Shown: positions 1-19,580 of the stretch, piece by piece | Layout of the letters: every line of letters starts with the position of its first letter | Position numbering within the stretch: position 1 is the stretch's first letter | Assembly (NCBI GenBank): GCA_964035795.1 | Contig: OZ038320.1 | Coordinates: 22,648,589 to 22,712,588 of the forward strand | Direction: 5' to 3' | Length of the DNA: 64,000 nucleotides | DNA from: Pterobdella sp. o SKG-2022 | Lineage: Eukaryota; Annelida; Clitellata; Hirudinida; Piscicolidae | Notes under the pieces: generated by a model | What the model saw: the letters and a program-made list of their open reading frames with translations, nothing else | What the model was told of the DNA's origin: nothing | The model's database searches: none | Program-made: the position numbers and the translations under genes

Positions 1-1466
1 CATTTTTGAAACTCATAAATTAGCTTTTCAATTTTCTTCTAACAACTATCCGTATATTCATTTATTTCTTTTTTTTCTCGTGATAAAGCCCGTACTTCGA
101 CATCAACCTATTTAGCTTGTTAGCGCTAAGGAGCTCAGACGTCTGAAAGTAGTGTTGGAGGTGCGACTACTACCCCTGCCAGAGTTGTCGTGTCCGTCTC
201 TGATTGTGAAGGAGGAACACATAAGGACTGTAGGTTGCATTCTATCGTTAAAAAGCGTTTAAGTTTAACCCAGTACAAATGAATAGAGATTTTTGCGTTG
301 GTAGTTAGTTTTCGATATTTCATTTTAGTGAAATTTTTAATTATTATCTTAATGTACACCAAAAGAGTATACCATATTTTTTATACTTTTAACCACTTAC
401 TCAATATGTAGTTATATATGTATTTAGATTAAATTTTGGTTTCCAAGGTTTTCTGGTTAGGTTATACTTAACAAAAATTATAGCAGTTTTGTTTGTATAT
501 GTTCATATCTTTATTAATGAGCTGAAGTTTCGGAGTACATTGGTTCATATCAGAGTCGCAACAATTACATTAATGGCGAGTACAGTTACGGAGGTTTTAT
601 GGAATTGCTTATTATTCAATTAAGACTGGAAAAATTATTTTTAAGATTAACAATAGCTTAGAAAATTTATGTAAACTTTTCAAATATTTTCACTGATAAA
701 GTTTTATGAACATAAAGATTGAATTTAGTTTTTTAATTTTTCTGAATTAGAAAAAGGCGATTAAGACCTGAAATTTCAAATACGATTACGAGAACGGGTG
801 ATTATAAATACGGTCAAAAGAAATTAAAAATTCCATTATCATCATAATCGACCCTAAACCTGTTTTATGTATAAATTTCAAATAATTTTTTTGAAGACTT
901 GTCAAAACTTTCATCATACATTTAGTAAGGTTATCTGGCTTTAGTCATATTGTTGATTAATTTCTTGTAAATTTAACATTGTTTATTACTAATATTCAAT
1001 TAATGCTGTTAAACCCGTACGAATCATCATACACTTGATAATGTGAGTTAAGCCTTGTGCACCTTTCAATAAACTTCAGTGCATTTCATTATAGCTTGGT
1101 TGAATTCATCGCAGTGTTGTTTCATTTCAAGTATAAATTTTATAATAGAATTAAGCGTTGTACGTATAATACTAAAGATTTATTTTTTCAGTTAGTTATT
1201 TTTACTATTTCTATTTTGTGTGTATAAGATAAAAAATATAAGAATGCCCAATTTATTTACGGTTATGCTTCTAGTCATGAGGAAAGAATTTAAAATTGTT
1301 TTTAGAGAGCAATTAATTTAGATAAATTAAGATTCATTTCCATCTTTAGTTTCAATTCTTCTTCTTTATTAAATAATTAATAATAATCACCAAAAATTTG
1401 CTCATTTAAAATTAACAACATACAATAAAACTATAATAATAAAACAAATAATGATTATTTTTGCAG
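1..1466. other. Upstream part of the TLDc gene, no exon firmly identified
   Basis: The TLDc exon at 1467 starts inside a protein, so earlier exons of that gene should lie here or left of the window. Two stretches are richer in GC and open in one + strand frame: about 139-280, after a CAG at the end of 'gagctcag', and about 531-603, ending at a possible donor. Neither encodes anything I recognise, so I do not call them. The rest is AT-rich and frame-broken. Confidence 0.4.
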
Positions 1467-4400
1467 TTGGCTTGCAACCTGCCAGCTCTAGGCGAGGGTA
1501 TGCCTTGGAAGTTGGCTTACAGTTCAGATCGGGATGGGTTCAGTCTTCAAACGCTGTATCGTAAAATGCCTGGTTACGAATCCATTTTCATCCTTCTGAT
1601 CGAAGACACCCACTGCCGTGTGAGTACATGTCATCTGGTTTAGTTGCTTGTCTTGTTTCCTTCCTTATTCAAGCTGCTAGTGTTAAAACGATGTTTCTGA
1701 TAAATTTGACTTTATCGTAAACATTAGTTATTATCTACTGACTAATGCAAATTATTTGAACACAACAGATAATTTTATCAAGTATGAAGCTTTTCGTTAA
1801 CAAAGTGCATTGGTACTTGACAATGTTACTTTGTAAACGAAAAGCCTCGTATTTACTAAAAGTATCTGGCTAAAGAAGAGTATGTTATTGAGTAATGTTT
1901 TATGAAAATTTCTACTTATCGAAAATTATGGTTTTTTTGAAATAAATGTATTATGAAATCATTTTGAATTGAGGAATCAAACACTTCTATATAATATCGT
2001 GCTCTAATTATTTTTTAAAAACTAAGTATTTCAACAATGAAGAAATGCACACAGATCTTCGGTGCAGTTTTGGTTGGAGAGTTGAGAATACAAGAGCATT
2101 TCCAAGGTTCTGGCGAGTCCTATCTCTTCACTTTCTATCCTGATTTCAAGGTGAGTTTTTCACTATACTCTTTTTAATTTAAAAAAATATATAAAAAGGA
2201 TTTGGCTGATTGATCTTTTTAATTTCAAAAGTTGTTTTCATTAATCTTTTGGTTCATGCTAAAATTTTTTTATCTTATATAATTATAAAGAATTCAGACA
2301 TGCTTAGTTTAAAATCTATAACATCAATAGTGGTATCGCTTAAAACAGTCAAATATAACAACAGAGATTCAATTGGACGGGCATCAATGATTTTTTTTTC
2401 AAGGGAAACCATGATAGTCTGGTCATTGGAGCTAGCGAGTACGTCATTACTTTATATTTGAATGTTTTAGAGTTTTTTATTGGGATAAGTTGAAGGTTTG
2501 CTAAAAATTTTATGTAATTAATAATTAATCTAAGAGAAAATCAAATTTATCAAAGCATACTTAATAGTTGAAAATGAAAGCTAATTGTTAGTTTGAAAAG
2601 ATTCAGATGGAAAATTTTCTGAAAAACATTATAGAATTGATAAATTTAATTTTAATCTCTTTTTCATCTTTGCAACAAAACATCCACCCTCACTCATAAG
2701 GAAAATAATTAGTGACTACAAAACGATTAATAAATAAATCTACAACAAAAATTTTTCTAAAAACATTTTTCATTGCAAATACTAACATTTCGACAATGTA
2801 AACATGGAATTTTTTGAATATCACTTTATAATGTAAGCTAGTCTTACGATATGCTTTGTATCTTATTTTAATAAATACTTTGTGTTTGTTGACCTTACTA
2901 TAATGTTTTCGAGTTGAGAAATTGATGTATGTGCCTAAAAATCAGAAACATCTCATTTCAAAAACTGTTCAGGCGATCATATTTATGTTCCTAAAGTAAA
3001 TGTGCTTTGATTGTTTGGCGTTTCATAAATTTAGAATTTATTCATTTGTTAATATTAATAATTATTCGATTAACTTTAGTACCATGTATAGCGATTAGTA
3101 TTAGAAACTTTTTTTCTATATTCTAAACAAAGTTCTGAGTTTAATGTAAACAATTATGTTGTGCTCATTGCATGATAAACAAAATTTCTGGCAGAGGTGA
3201 ATGCAACCCAGTTTCTAGGTTAAACCAGTTAATTTTCAGAAGTGTTTGGCTGATAAGGTTAATCAGTCAAAAAATCTTTGCCAGTTCTCTTTTTGTAGCC
3301 CTAGTGTTGGATAAGTTTGCTGAGGTTGATGAGGATGAGGTGATACGGGCAATTGAGAAATTATCTAAAACAATGCGCTCTGAACTCAATACCCACCTGG
3401 CTTTCGAAAAAGATCTCTAAGTTGATAGTACCATTTTCAATGAACATTCTCAACAATTGTTTCTCTAAGTTTTGTTCCAGATCTCTAAGTTGGTACACAT
3501 TTCTCTTTTACTGAATAAACCCATTCTCGATACAAAGAATGATATATTGCTGGAAAGACTGTAAAAGTCTTTTGGCTTTGGGAATAGTGTGCTAAATTGG
3601 TTTGTTAACTACTTAAGTAACAAAACTTTTGTTATCAGGTGTTGTGGAAGTAAAACATCTAGGATGCACTCATCTATCGGTGTCTCACAAGGTTCTGTTC
3701 TTGTTCTATTGCTGCTCACTCTTTTTACTGGTGATTAGGAAAATTTAGTTATGAGGCACAATTTCAGTTTCCACCAAAATGCACATATTAAATTTGGGGT
3801 CGTTGCAACTACGAAAAGTCACTTGATCTGCAGGTAGTTTTATCTGAGGGCATAGATGATATTGCTTGTTGGATGGAAGCCAATCACTTGAAATTAAATG
3901 TCTCTAAGACTGAATTTGTCTGGTTCTCTAATGGCAGAAACGTTCAGAATTCCACGTCGTTTAGTGAAAATAGTTGCAGATAGCATTATCCCTCTGAGAA
4001 ATGTCAAGTCTTGGCATTTTTTAAAATTTTTTATTTATCTTTCATTATAACCTCAAGCACCCTAGTCGTGGGTAGGAGCTCTTCAGGTTTCCATCAATCT
4101 CGTCCAGTTCTTCAAAGCTCAGGGCTCTCACAAGGTCAATCCACAGACTCTCTAGTCCCAGTGTGGTACTTAATTTGGGGCAGGTAAAAAGTTGATGGGT
4201 GTCATGAGGGTGGGCGTGGTAGAATGGGCATGAGGGTGAGGGATAAGATGATGGTAAGATTTTGTTGAGTTATGAGAGGATGTAAGGCGATTTGTTTGAT
4301 TTGAGTTAGGCGAGGTTGCGTCGTGTGTGGTGATCAAGGGGGTTTTTGAGTCGTGTATATGAAGCAGTTGTTTGTTGAAGCTTTTGTTTTGAGTGGATGA

Positions 4401-5793
4401 TATGTATTCGTGTACTATTTTTGTGTTTATTTTTTTCATTTTGTTTTTTTGTTTGTGCGTGAAAGTAGTTCTAAGGGGTGGGTGTGTTTATGGTGCAGAT
4501 GATTTTGTTGAATTTGGGTTGTTTTTTGTATTTGAAGTGAGCTTCTCGTGTGGTGAGTGGGTGTAATAGGTTGGTAGGGTGTAAGGCTTTTCGTGTGAGT
4601 TGTGAGGCTTGGAGTTTGAGGTAGCTTCAAAGTTGGAGGATTTTGGTTTTTGAGTGAAGGTGTTGGGTGTTGGTGTCTTGTGCAGCCCGTGATTGTTCTC
4701 AGAGCTGCGTTTTATTTTTTTTTGAGTTTTTTGACGGAGGTAGCTTAGATGATGGGTGACCAAATGGTGTTAGCATATTCAATTATGGGAAGGAGTAGTG
4801 TCTTGTATGTGATGACGAGTGTCTCCTTGCTTTTGCCCCAGTGTGTTGATTTTAGGAGCTTTATAAGGTTGAGTGAGTCTTAGCGTCTGGTTAAATGAAG
4901 CTTTTTCTATAAAGAATTAGATCAACAAAATTTTGCGATGCGGTTTTTTTTATCTTTGAGGCGAATAAAATCGATCAAGGGTTTGTTGAGTCTTGAGTTT
5001 TTGAAGACACTGGTATTGAACCAGATGGACTATGGGAATGTTATCTTTCCAGGACTTTTTAAATATCAGAAATGCAGACTCCAATTCCTTATCAACACAA
5101 CAGTCAGGCTTATTACAAGTACCAGAAAATATTTTCATTCAAGTATTTTTCTGAGAAATCTGCACTGGCCTGATGAAAAGATTGACTATGAGGTTCTGCT
5201 ACTGATGTTTAAATTTTTGTCCAATGAAGGGCTAGCCTATCTTTCGAGAAATTTTGAGATATTATCAAGCATTTTGGGTAAGCAAAAACTGAGACCTGCC
5301 AATTTATTAAATGTTGTTCTAGGTAAGGGAAAGCTCAAAACTACAGGGAGCAAAATTTTTATGTAATTGGTCGTAACCTGTGGAATAACCTCTCAGGAAA
5401 AACTCAGATTTTCTTTTTCCACACATTCTTTTTAAAAAAACTTGAAATCTTTTTTTTTTCAGATCTTTTAGCAAATAAGTATTCATATATTATTTTGCTT
5501 GAAAAATTTTTTAAAAATTATTTTCATTTATTTATTATTATTTTTTTTGTATATTAATTGTATGGCTTAAAAACTCCTGAAGTTAATGCCACTTTAATCT
5601 TATTCGTAATTGTGTTGCATTGTATTAACCAAACAAACCTAATGATTCAACACACAGAGGAGACAATGGTTTGTGGTTGGATGGCGAGTTGTTCCATGGC
5701 AGAACCCAAGAATGCAAAACCTTCGATAATGAATTACTAACAAACCCGCAAGATTTTGTTGTCAAGTGTTTAGAAGTTTGGACCCTAAAATGA
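1467..5793 (+). CDS. TLDc-domain protein (OXR1/NCOA7 type), C-terminal part, four exons
   Basis: TLDc proteins of the OXR1/NCOA7 group are linked to oxidative-stress protection and V-ATPase regulation; this function is family knowledge. Coding exons are 1467-1619, 2055-2150, 2365-2438 and 5658-5793, all with GT/AG borders and matching phases (0, 0, 2). The 152 residues cover almost the whole domain. Visible landmarks in order are PWKLAYSSDRDGFSLQTLYR, IFGAVL, GSGESYLFTF, FNWTGINDFFFKGN, GLWLDGELFHGR and the C-terminal LEVWTLK before TGA. In family members the domain also ends the protein a few residues after an EIW/EVW motif. The 5' exons are missing or unrecognised, so any LysM or GRAM region cannot be judged. 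The last intron is 3.2 kb and is filled by LINE relics. An AATAAA lies at 6018-6023, 225 bases past the stop. Domain identity is very secure; which subfamily (OXR1, NCOA7 or TLDC2) is not. Confidence 0.9.
1766..1868. repeat. Long near-palindrome (hairpin) in TLDc intron 1
   Basis: Bases 1766-1814 and 1821-1868 are inverted copies of each other with roughly 80% match and a loop of about six bases. The best-matching core is the arm with 'cttttcgttaacaaagt' and its partner 'actttgtaaacgaaaag'. It could be a small palindromic transposon (MITE) or a transcribed hairpin precursor. Confidence 0.7.
2865..2897 (+). repeat. Partial copy of dispersed intronic repeat
   Basis: The 19-base word 'ataaatactttgtgtttgt' at 2871-2889 is identical to one arm of the hairpin in the nuclear-receptor intron (34147-34165), and similarity continues into the following 'gac.tta'. 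This indicates a dispersed element family with a copy inside the last TLDc intron. Confidence 0.6.
3230..5460 (+). mobile_element. CR1/L2-like non-LTR retrotransposon relic, interrupted
   Basis: Broken + strand reading frames match the reverse transcriptase and C-terminal region of CR1/L2-type LINEs. The left part (3230-4020) has FGFGNSVLNWFVNYLSNK, the motif GVSQGSVL (family GLPQGSVL) and WMEANHLKLNVSKTEF (family WM.xNxLkLNxxKTE). The right part, open from 4938 to 5366, has LNQMDYGNVIFPGL, LRNLHWPDEKIDYEVLLL and, after a frame break, LWNNL, the usual C-terminal signature. Several stops and frameshifts make it a dead copy. The two halves are separated by an antisense insertion at about 4030-4885. 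It lies in the same orientation as the host TLDc gene. The 5' end is truncated and no endonuclease domain is visible. Confidence 0.8.
4030..4885 (-). mobile_element. Jockey-like non-LTR retrotransposon fragment nested in the CR1/L2-like relic
   Basis: Read on the - strand, this GC-richer block encodes broken frames typical of the C-terminal end of Jockey-superfamily LINE polymerases: TLLLPIIEYANTIWSP, KLQASQLTRKALHP and, near the element's 3' end, CPFYHAHPHDTHQLFTCP, which resembles the Cys/His motif closing many LINE ORFs. The left border is T-rich on the + strand (4019-4050), as expected for the 3' tail of a - strand element. Frames are broken by several stops and shifts. The flanking CR1/L2-like reading resumes right after it, so it inserted later. 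Confidence 0.75.
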
Positions 5794-7367
5794 TTTTACA
5801 CAGAAAGATTAGAGATTTGATAATAGATGCAGATTAAATTTTTATTGATATACAAATTTTTCGTTGATTATCAGTTTTTATGATTTTTTCTTTGAGATAA
5901 TGATGAAAATTGATGCATATGCCTCTATTAATCGTATGGCTGAACCATTGTGAGTTGATTTAATAAGATTGATGTACTGCGGTGATTCCAATTGTATATA
6001 TTTTAATTCAGTTTGAAAATAAATTAATTTGAATTTTATCAAAAATGATATTTCTAATCTATATTTTTATCTTCTTGTCAAAGATACAGGTCTCTAATTA
6101 TTTGTTATCTTAGTATTATTTATCAACAACTTTATCATTTAGATGATCTTCCATGTATTACGAATATTTGTTAGCTGGTCAAACATTTTAAGTTTTGTTA
6201 CTTTGGACCAAAATTAAGGTTATTTTTATTAATATCTTGTCAGTTTTAATATTAATGTGATTTTAACTTGCAACTTAAGGGCTCATTTTCAAACCTTCTG
6301 AGTCTCTACAATGGCCAATTATTTGAAAAATTGTTCAAGAAGTTTTCATCAAATTCATTTATTCTGTATTACTTTTTCAAAAAGTTTTAAAACTAACGAT
6401 ATTTCGATTTTGTAAGTAACATTTTCAGTTCAGATTTATGCAAAAATGTTTTATTCAATTAAAAATATGACAAGCACTTTATTCCTCTTGATAAATATTT
6501 TCAATCATTTGTTCACAAGTTGTATCCTTAAAATTTGAAGTGATCTGCAGAACTTTGGCCGTTCATAAATCTTATCAGACAATTACAAACATTAACCCAA
6601 AAGATTTCATTATAACTTTCAGATAAGAGTTTTTTTCATCAATTATTGTGTATCTATTTAAATATTTATATTTTATTTTGTTGCTCAGAATAATATTGTT
6701 TTTTTTTTATTTTTTGTATGAAAAAAATTTGTTTATAATTCAGCTTTAAATTAGTTGAATGCATATTTTGCTAGAAATTAATTTTTCAAAAAAGATTTTT
6801 TGTGTTACTTTTATCGCTACTTACATAAACATTGATTGTCAAATTAGTGCTCACAAAAAATAAATAAAGAAAGATTATAAAAATATGCAAAAATTGAATA
6901 GAAATTATTTTCAATTATTCAGAATTTTATTAACAAGTGCCTTTGGAAAATTAGATGCTTACTTAAAGTGCCTTGTTAGTTAAGGTTACATTTTAAGCTT
7001 TTACTAAGAAACGGTTTATCGAGTCCATATCAAACTAGTCAGCTTCAAATGATGCACCTTAGACAATTTTTTATTAATAAATTTTGAACATTATCTTGAA
7101 TCCTTTTACGAAATCACTGATTTTAATAAGGTAGTTATAGCATAAAATGACGAAACGAATGATGTTAAAAATGAGCTGTAAAAAATGTTTTAAAGGATGA
7201 TGAAAAACAATAAGCTAATGAAAGAAAACAACTCCAAACCAATGAGCCACTAAATAATGAAACCATCTAAAATCCGATGTAGTAGCAGGAAAATACTCAA
7301 TTATAGAAATAAAGTTCTATTTTTGTACTTACACTACGTTTTTAGAAATTAATTATAATTCAAAATT
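5794..7367. other. Convergent intergenic region between TLDc gene and junctophilin
   Basis: This holds the 3' flanks of two genes pointing at each other. Likely poly(A) signals are AATAAA at 6018-6023 on + and AATAAA on - at 7070-7075, 293 bases past the junctophilin stop. I see no coding region or repeat otherwise. Confidence 0.6.
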
Positions 7368-12572
<5,205 letters not shown>

Positions 12573-15500
12573 GATCAAGCGTGCTACAAAATGCCATTCA
12601 GTTGGAATTCATACTCACCCACCGAAAAAATGGAGCGAAAACAAAATTTGGATTAAACCACCAAACAATTAGTTAATACAGAAACATAAAACGAGGAAAG
12701 CTGAAGGAAACATAATCTTATTTATCGTTAAGAATTCTTTAAACACATGCTTAAAACTACAGATAAACGCACATACACATTGCGCTTCAAGCAGGAGCGA
12801 TCTATAGCAACAGAACTTTTGAAAATACATTGCAAAAAGCTTGCCTTAAACCCTAGGCTTATACAATATGAAATATAATAAGTTAACTTAGTTTTATTAT
12901 CAATGAGTAAACGTTCAAAAAATAACATATCTAAATACAGAAACTATGAGAAACTAAAATGATTTAAATTGTAAATTAAAGATTGTTTAGCTCAATAAAA
13001 CTTTAAAAAAAGCAAAATAATGAATAAAAATATAAAAAATTAACAAAAGTGTTGAATCTTTCTTCGCTTTTTTAACATTTTTGTCCATACATTATGCAAA
13101 ATTTACATGGAAGAATTATTGGTTTCCATCACAATATCTTATGTTATACACACCTGTTCACTAAAATTCAACACTCAAAAGTGAAAATGCCAGTTAGTTA
13201 CACTAAATTTTTTGATAAATAACATTTCAACTAAGTAAAACAAGAGTAAACTATTTTTAAATGAATACATCTCATCAATTTTTATAGTCCTTGTTACATT
13301 TTTAACTTGTTGCTTATTAAAAAGTTGAAAGCCAATTGTTTTGAAGAGCTTGAATAGAAAAATAGCTTTTTAACTCATTCGACCTGGTGAAATTTTCATG
13401 AAATTTGAAACCAAGTTGGGAGAAAAAATTACTTTTCGAAATTTATTCATCAATTATGAATAGTAAGTTATTTTTTGACTTTTCTTATATATTAACATTA
13501 AAGTGGTTATTGGTTAATTAAATTAGGGTTTGAAATGATTTTGCAATTCTTTAACCTAAATCTTGCGCTATCTCTCGTTTTGTTAATTTTTCAACTTATT
13601 TTTTATTATATTTACGCTTACATTATGCTTCTTCATCATGCATTTTGAAGTTGATGTGCTGCCATCTATTGAGCAATGTGAAGTTTTCAATGATATTTTT
13701 TAAACCCAAAGCTCATTCTTTAAATGACTTCCTGCTTTGAAATTTTCAAAATAATAATGAAATTAAAAATAGGTACCAATTATTGAATGATTAAATTATG
13801 AAAAAAAAAACATGTATACGTATTGTGAGCACCTTCAATATTCATTTTTTAATGATGATTTATTTAAAATTTCCCCAAGCTCTAAAAGTTCTTCAAAAAT
13901 TTTCCAAGTTTTTTACAGCAAAATTATCCATAAAAAGTAAGATTTGTATTTTAAAATTTGAATTTCTTATAAAAATTTTTGGTATTTATGACTTAGTCTT
14001 TCATCTTAAAAATACTTATGAATATTCTTCGAGATTTTTTTCTAAAATTTAAAATTTTTTCATTTGAGCATTTATTATTAAAAGCCCTTTGATTTAAATA
14101 TCTCTAGAAGCTTTGGAGAGTCGAGCATAACCACACATCCCATATAGCATCTACATCCATACTTATGTATTATCCGGTGCAATATCCACAATCCACTTGA
14201 CGCAGCTTTTTTCTTATCGATCATCCCATCAGCTACTGTCTGCTGAAAAGCGTATGCTTAAGCACACAGTATTGCTCCGAAGCAAGTATGTATATACTTG
14301 GTTGGTGAATTTTAGTTAAAAAATAACATGGGGAAAAGTAATTTTTTTCAAACCGTCCCAAACTTCATTGTACCAAAAATTAACAGCAAACTATTATGAA
14401 AAGTAAAAAATCTCAAAAGCCTATTGAAATCTCTAATGAATCAATTACTTTTCTCTAGCACCCTTGCAATAAATAATTCAATTTTTTAGTAACACTTTAT
14501 TCTAAAGACCTTAGATATAAATATCGACTTTTGAATTTAATTATTTCGAAGAAAAACCATTCAACGACAACAAGAAAATAAAATTGTTAGAAAAAAAAAT
14601 AAAAACTAGCTAGCCAAATATACGATTGATATACAATTTCAAATGTAAACATTTGTTACAACAGCCGCAATTGAAACAACTATATCTATGAATATAAGAG
14701 GTGATAAAGACCCGAACAATTAATAAAAACTTTTTAGAAATTTCGACAACGTTTATTAACCAAAATTCTCAAAATGATAAGTTTTATTTGGCTTGTTTAG
14801 AGAATAGTCGTGAATTTTAGAAAGACAAACGCAAATACAAACACAACCATACGCAAGAAGGAACGTAGTAACATACGGCACTCTAATTGTTTCACTGAAT
14901 GGAATGTTTAACGGCAGCAACCCTACCTTAGTAAACACTGCACCACACCGGTCCTAAAACCAAACAAGCATACAATCAACCACATTTACCATTGTTCAAC
15001 TGCGTTACACAATCATAATGCCAAGCATTGAAACTGACCCTCTTACGCCCAATCAGTGCATGACAATCATTTCACAAAAATTATAACAAAATCATAGAAT
15101 CAGTATGATGTAACACAGTGTTTATTAAATTAGACAAGAAGCTAGTACATAACCTATAACTACGCATAGAATTAAAGGCTTAATTATAGCATAAAGGGAA
15201 GTACGAAAATAATTTTTTTAATATTAGTCAGTAAGAAAGTAATAATTATAAATCCAAATGGCTCATATTTTCAAGCGATGTTACATTATCGACATTACGT
15301 TATCATTACCATATGTTATATAAGCTCTAATGATCAAAATCAGTAGGAAATTAGAAACACCGAAAACCACATAGATACGTATCCATTTAGGCCAGTTCTC
15401 AAGGAAACAAGCGCCATAAAGATGCATTCATTCTTACGAGAAAATTGGTGAAAACTAATTGTTTATAAAAACCTTACACGAATATCCGATTTAAAGATTA

Positions 15501-15691
15501 AATTGTTAAGCAACCAGTTAAAAATAAACACGAAACGTCCAAGAAACCTATATGATTTGTTACATATATAAATTATACATATATTTATTGATTTTATTAA
15601 CACTTGCAGTTATATATATTAACGGTAATGGTGAAAGGGAAAACGGTGTAGAAGATGAAGAAGATGATGAAGACCAGAAAGATTGATTTTA
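12573..15691. other. Junctophilin 5' flank and calmodulin 3' flank
   Basis: The first bases upstream of the junctophilin ATG hold a strong donor-like site on - ('gtgagtatg' near 12614), suggesting a 5' untranslated exon or alternative first exon. At the other end, an AATAAA on - (15589-15584) lies about 100 bases past the calmodulin stop, a likely poly(A) signal. About 14090-14310 is locally GC-richer but not coding. Nothing else is recognisable. Confidence 0.5.
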
Positions 15692-18007
<2,316 letters not shown>

Positions 18008-18199
18008 TTTGACACACCGGAAAAAATCGGTTACCGAAAACTATTCGCGCAAATAATTCGATTGATTCAAGTTAGTTAAACGTAATAACGTTTAAGAGGT
18101 TCAACAAAATTTTATTTTCGCAAATAAAACGAGAATAACGCGGAAGAGTCAATTTTATCTGACTACCAAACAAGCTCGAGCTATAGGCTAAAATGATTC

Positions 18200-18225
18200 A
18201 CGCATTTGACGCATTGCGTCTAAAA
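18200..18225. promoter_or_regulatory. Palindromic candidate element upstream of calmodulin
   Basis: About 200 bases upstream of the calmodulin ATG, bases 18208-18220 read 'gacgcattgcgtc', a 13-base palindrome apart from its centre. The halves resemble ATF/C-EBP-type bZIP half-sites (TGACGCA). This part of the upstream region is clearly less AT-rich than its surroundings, consistent with a promoter. Function is inferred. Confidence 0.4.
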
Positions 18226-19504
18226 TCATATTACAAGTGTTTGTGCGCTGTAAAGCCTATACAATGCGTACAATCACTATTAAGTTCTATGGTAACATTT
18301 GAAAGTATAGATTATAGCGTTTTGTGAATCTTTACTAACAGTAAGATATTAATTGTGAAGCTTTTGACAGAATTTTTATTATTGAACTTAATGATTAAAT
18401 ATTTTAATAACTCTACAATTTATGTTAGAGTAATTATTGTTGTAAAGTTTTTATTTGCTTAGTCATAAATATAGCAAAAATAACTACATTATTAAAATAA
18501 TATATGAAAATTATTTTTTACCAAGCTTCTAGGAACTTATTCGAGGTCTATTAGTTAAAAATTCAGCTTGAAGTGAATCGCATTCATGTAAAATTGGGAT
18601 TTGTAATAAAGCTTGTTTCAAACCATTGTTCATGAACTCTAAAAATTTTTAAAAACAGCCAATGGAGTAAATAATGTAATAACAAGACGTTGAGATTTTT
18701 AGAGCAGACGGAAAATCATAACTGCACTTTTTATGTCTACGAAGCTAAACTAATTAATAAAGACTATTTAGAATTAAAATAAAGCAAATTATGCTAATTT
18801 TTTTCAGTTGCATGTGAATTATAATGTTTTTCACAGACTTTTTCATAATAACGAATATTTTTTATTTTTATAAATATAGGTTTGTTCTAAAGAAATGAAA
18901 TCTTTCGATTTATCTGATTTTTATCTTCAAGCCTTAGTGAGATATTATTGTTTTTTTGTGAAACTTTACAATATTTACAATAAAACTAAATGTTAACAAG
19001 CTGTACTAATGCTTTTGGATGGTAAGGTTATAAACATAATTTTTATTTAAAAACTATAACGTTACTATGTAAAAAGCATAAAATAATTTTAATGTTTTGT
19101 TGGACAAAATAAGATCTCGAACTTTTATTAGATAAAATAAGTTTATATTTTATTATTCTTAGTACAACAGGATTTCTACATCGTATTAAAGCGTTCAAAA
19201 TCCATATAAATAATCAATTAAATATGTACAAAACAAATAAGCTTACATTCGTATTTAGGATATGAATATATTTTTTTGGAGTTTGAAATAATAGTTAACA
19301 ATGAGAAAATGTATTTTGAAATTAGAAAGTTTAAATTTTTATTGAAATTTTATTGGGGAATTTGGTTGATTTGCTTATAGCTTTATATCCTTTTCAGTAA
19401 TTTCACTACACCGTTTACCATTATATCTTGATTTTTTATAATGAAACAATAAATTTCAAAGTTTATTATTAACCATTGAAAAAGTATTTCAATTAAGCAA
19501 ACTT

Positions 19505-19580
19505 TGGTATGTAGCTTAGTGGTACAGACAGATATTCTATCAACCTGTTCGCCAATGTATTTATGTCGTGATACGTGTCG
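19505..19580 (+). other. tRNA-derived, SINE-like relic
   Basis: Bases 19512-19523 ('tagcttagtggt') match a Pol III A box well, and 19545-19553 ('ctgttcgcc') resembles a B box at a plausible distance. The D-stem and anticodon arm do not fold as a functional tRNA, so this is most likely the head of a degraded tRNA-derived SINE or a tRNA pseudogene. Confidence 0.35.

Noticed and set aside
135..362. 75-codon - strand frame at the left edge
   Set aside because: No motif and AT-biased codons; the + strand of the same DNA is equally open for 40 codons, so neither is supported.
4170..4763. Three overlapping - strand frames rich in Thr, Pro, His and Ser
   Set aside because: They are frame-shifted shadows of the antisense Jockey-like LINE fragment, not separate genes.
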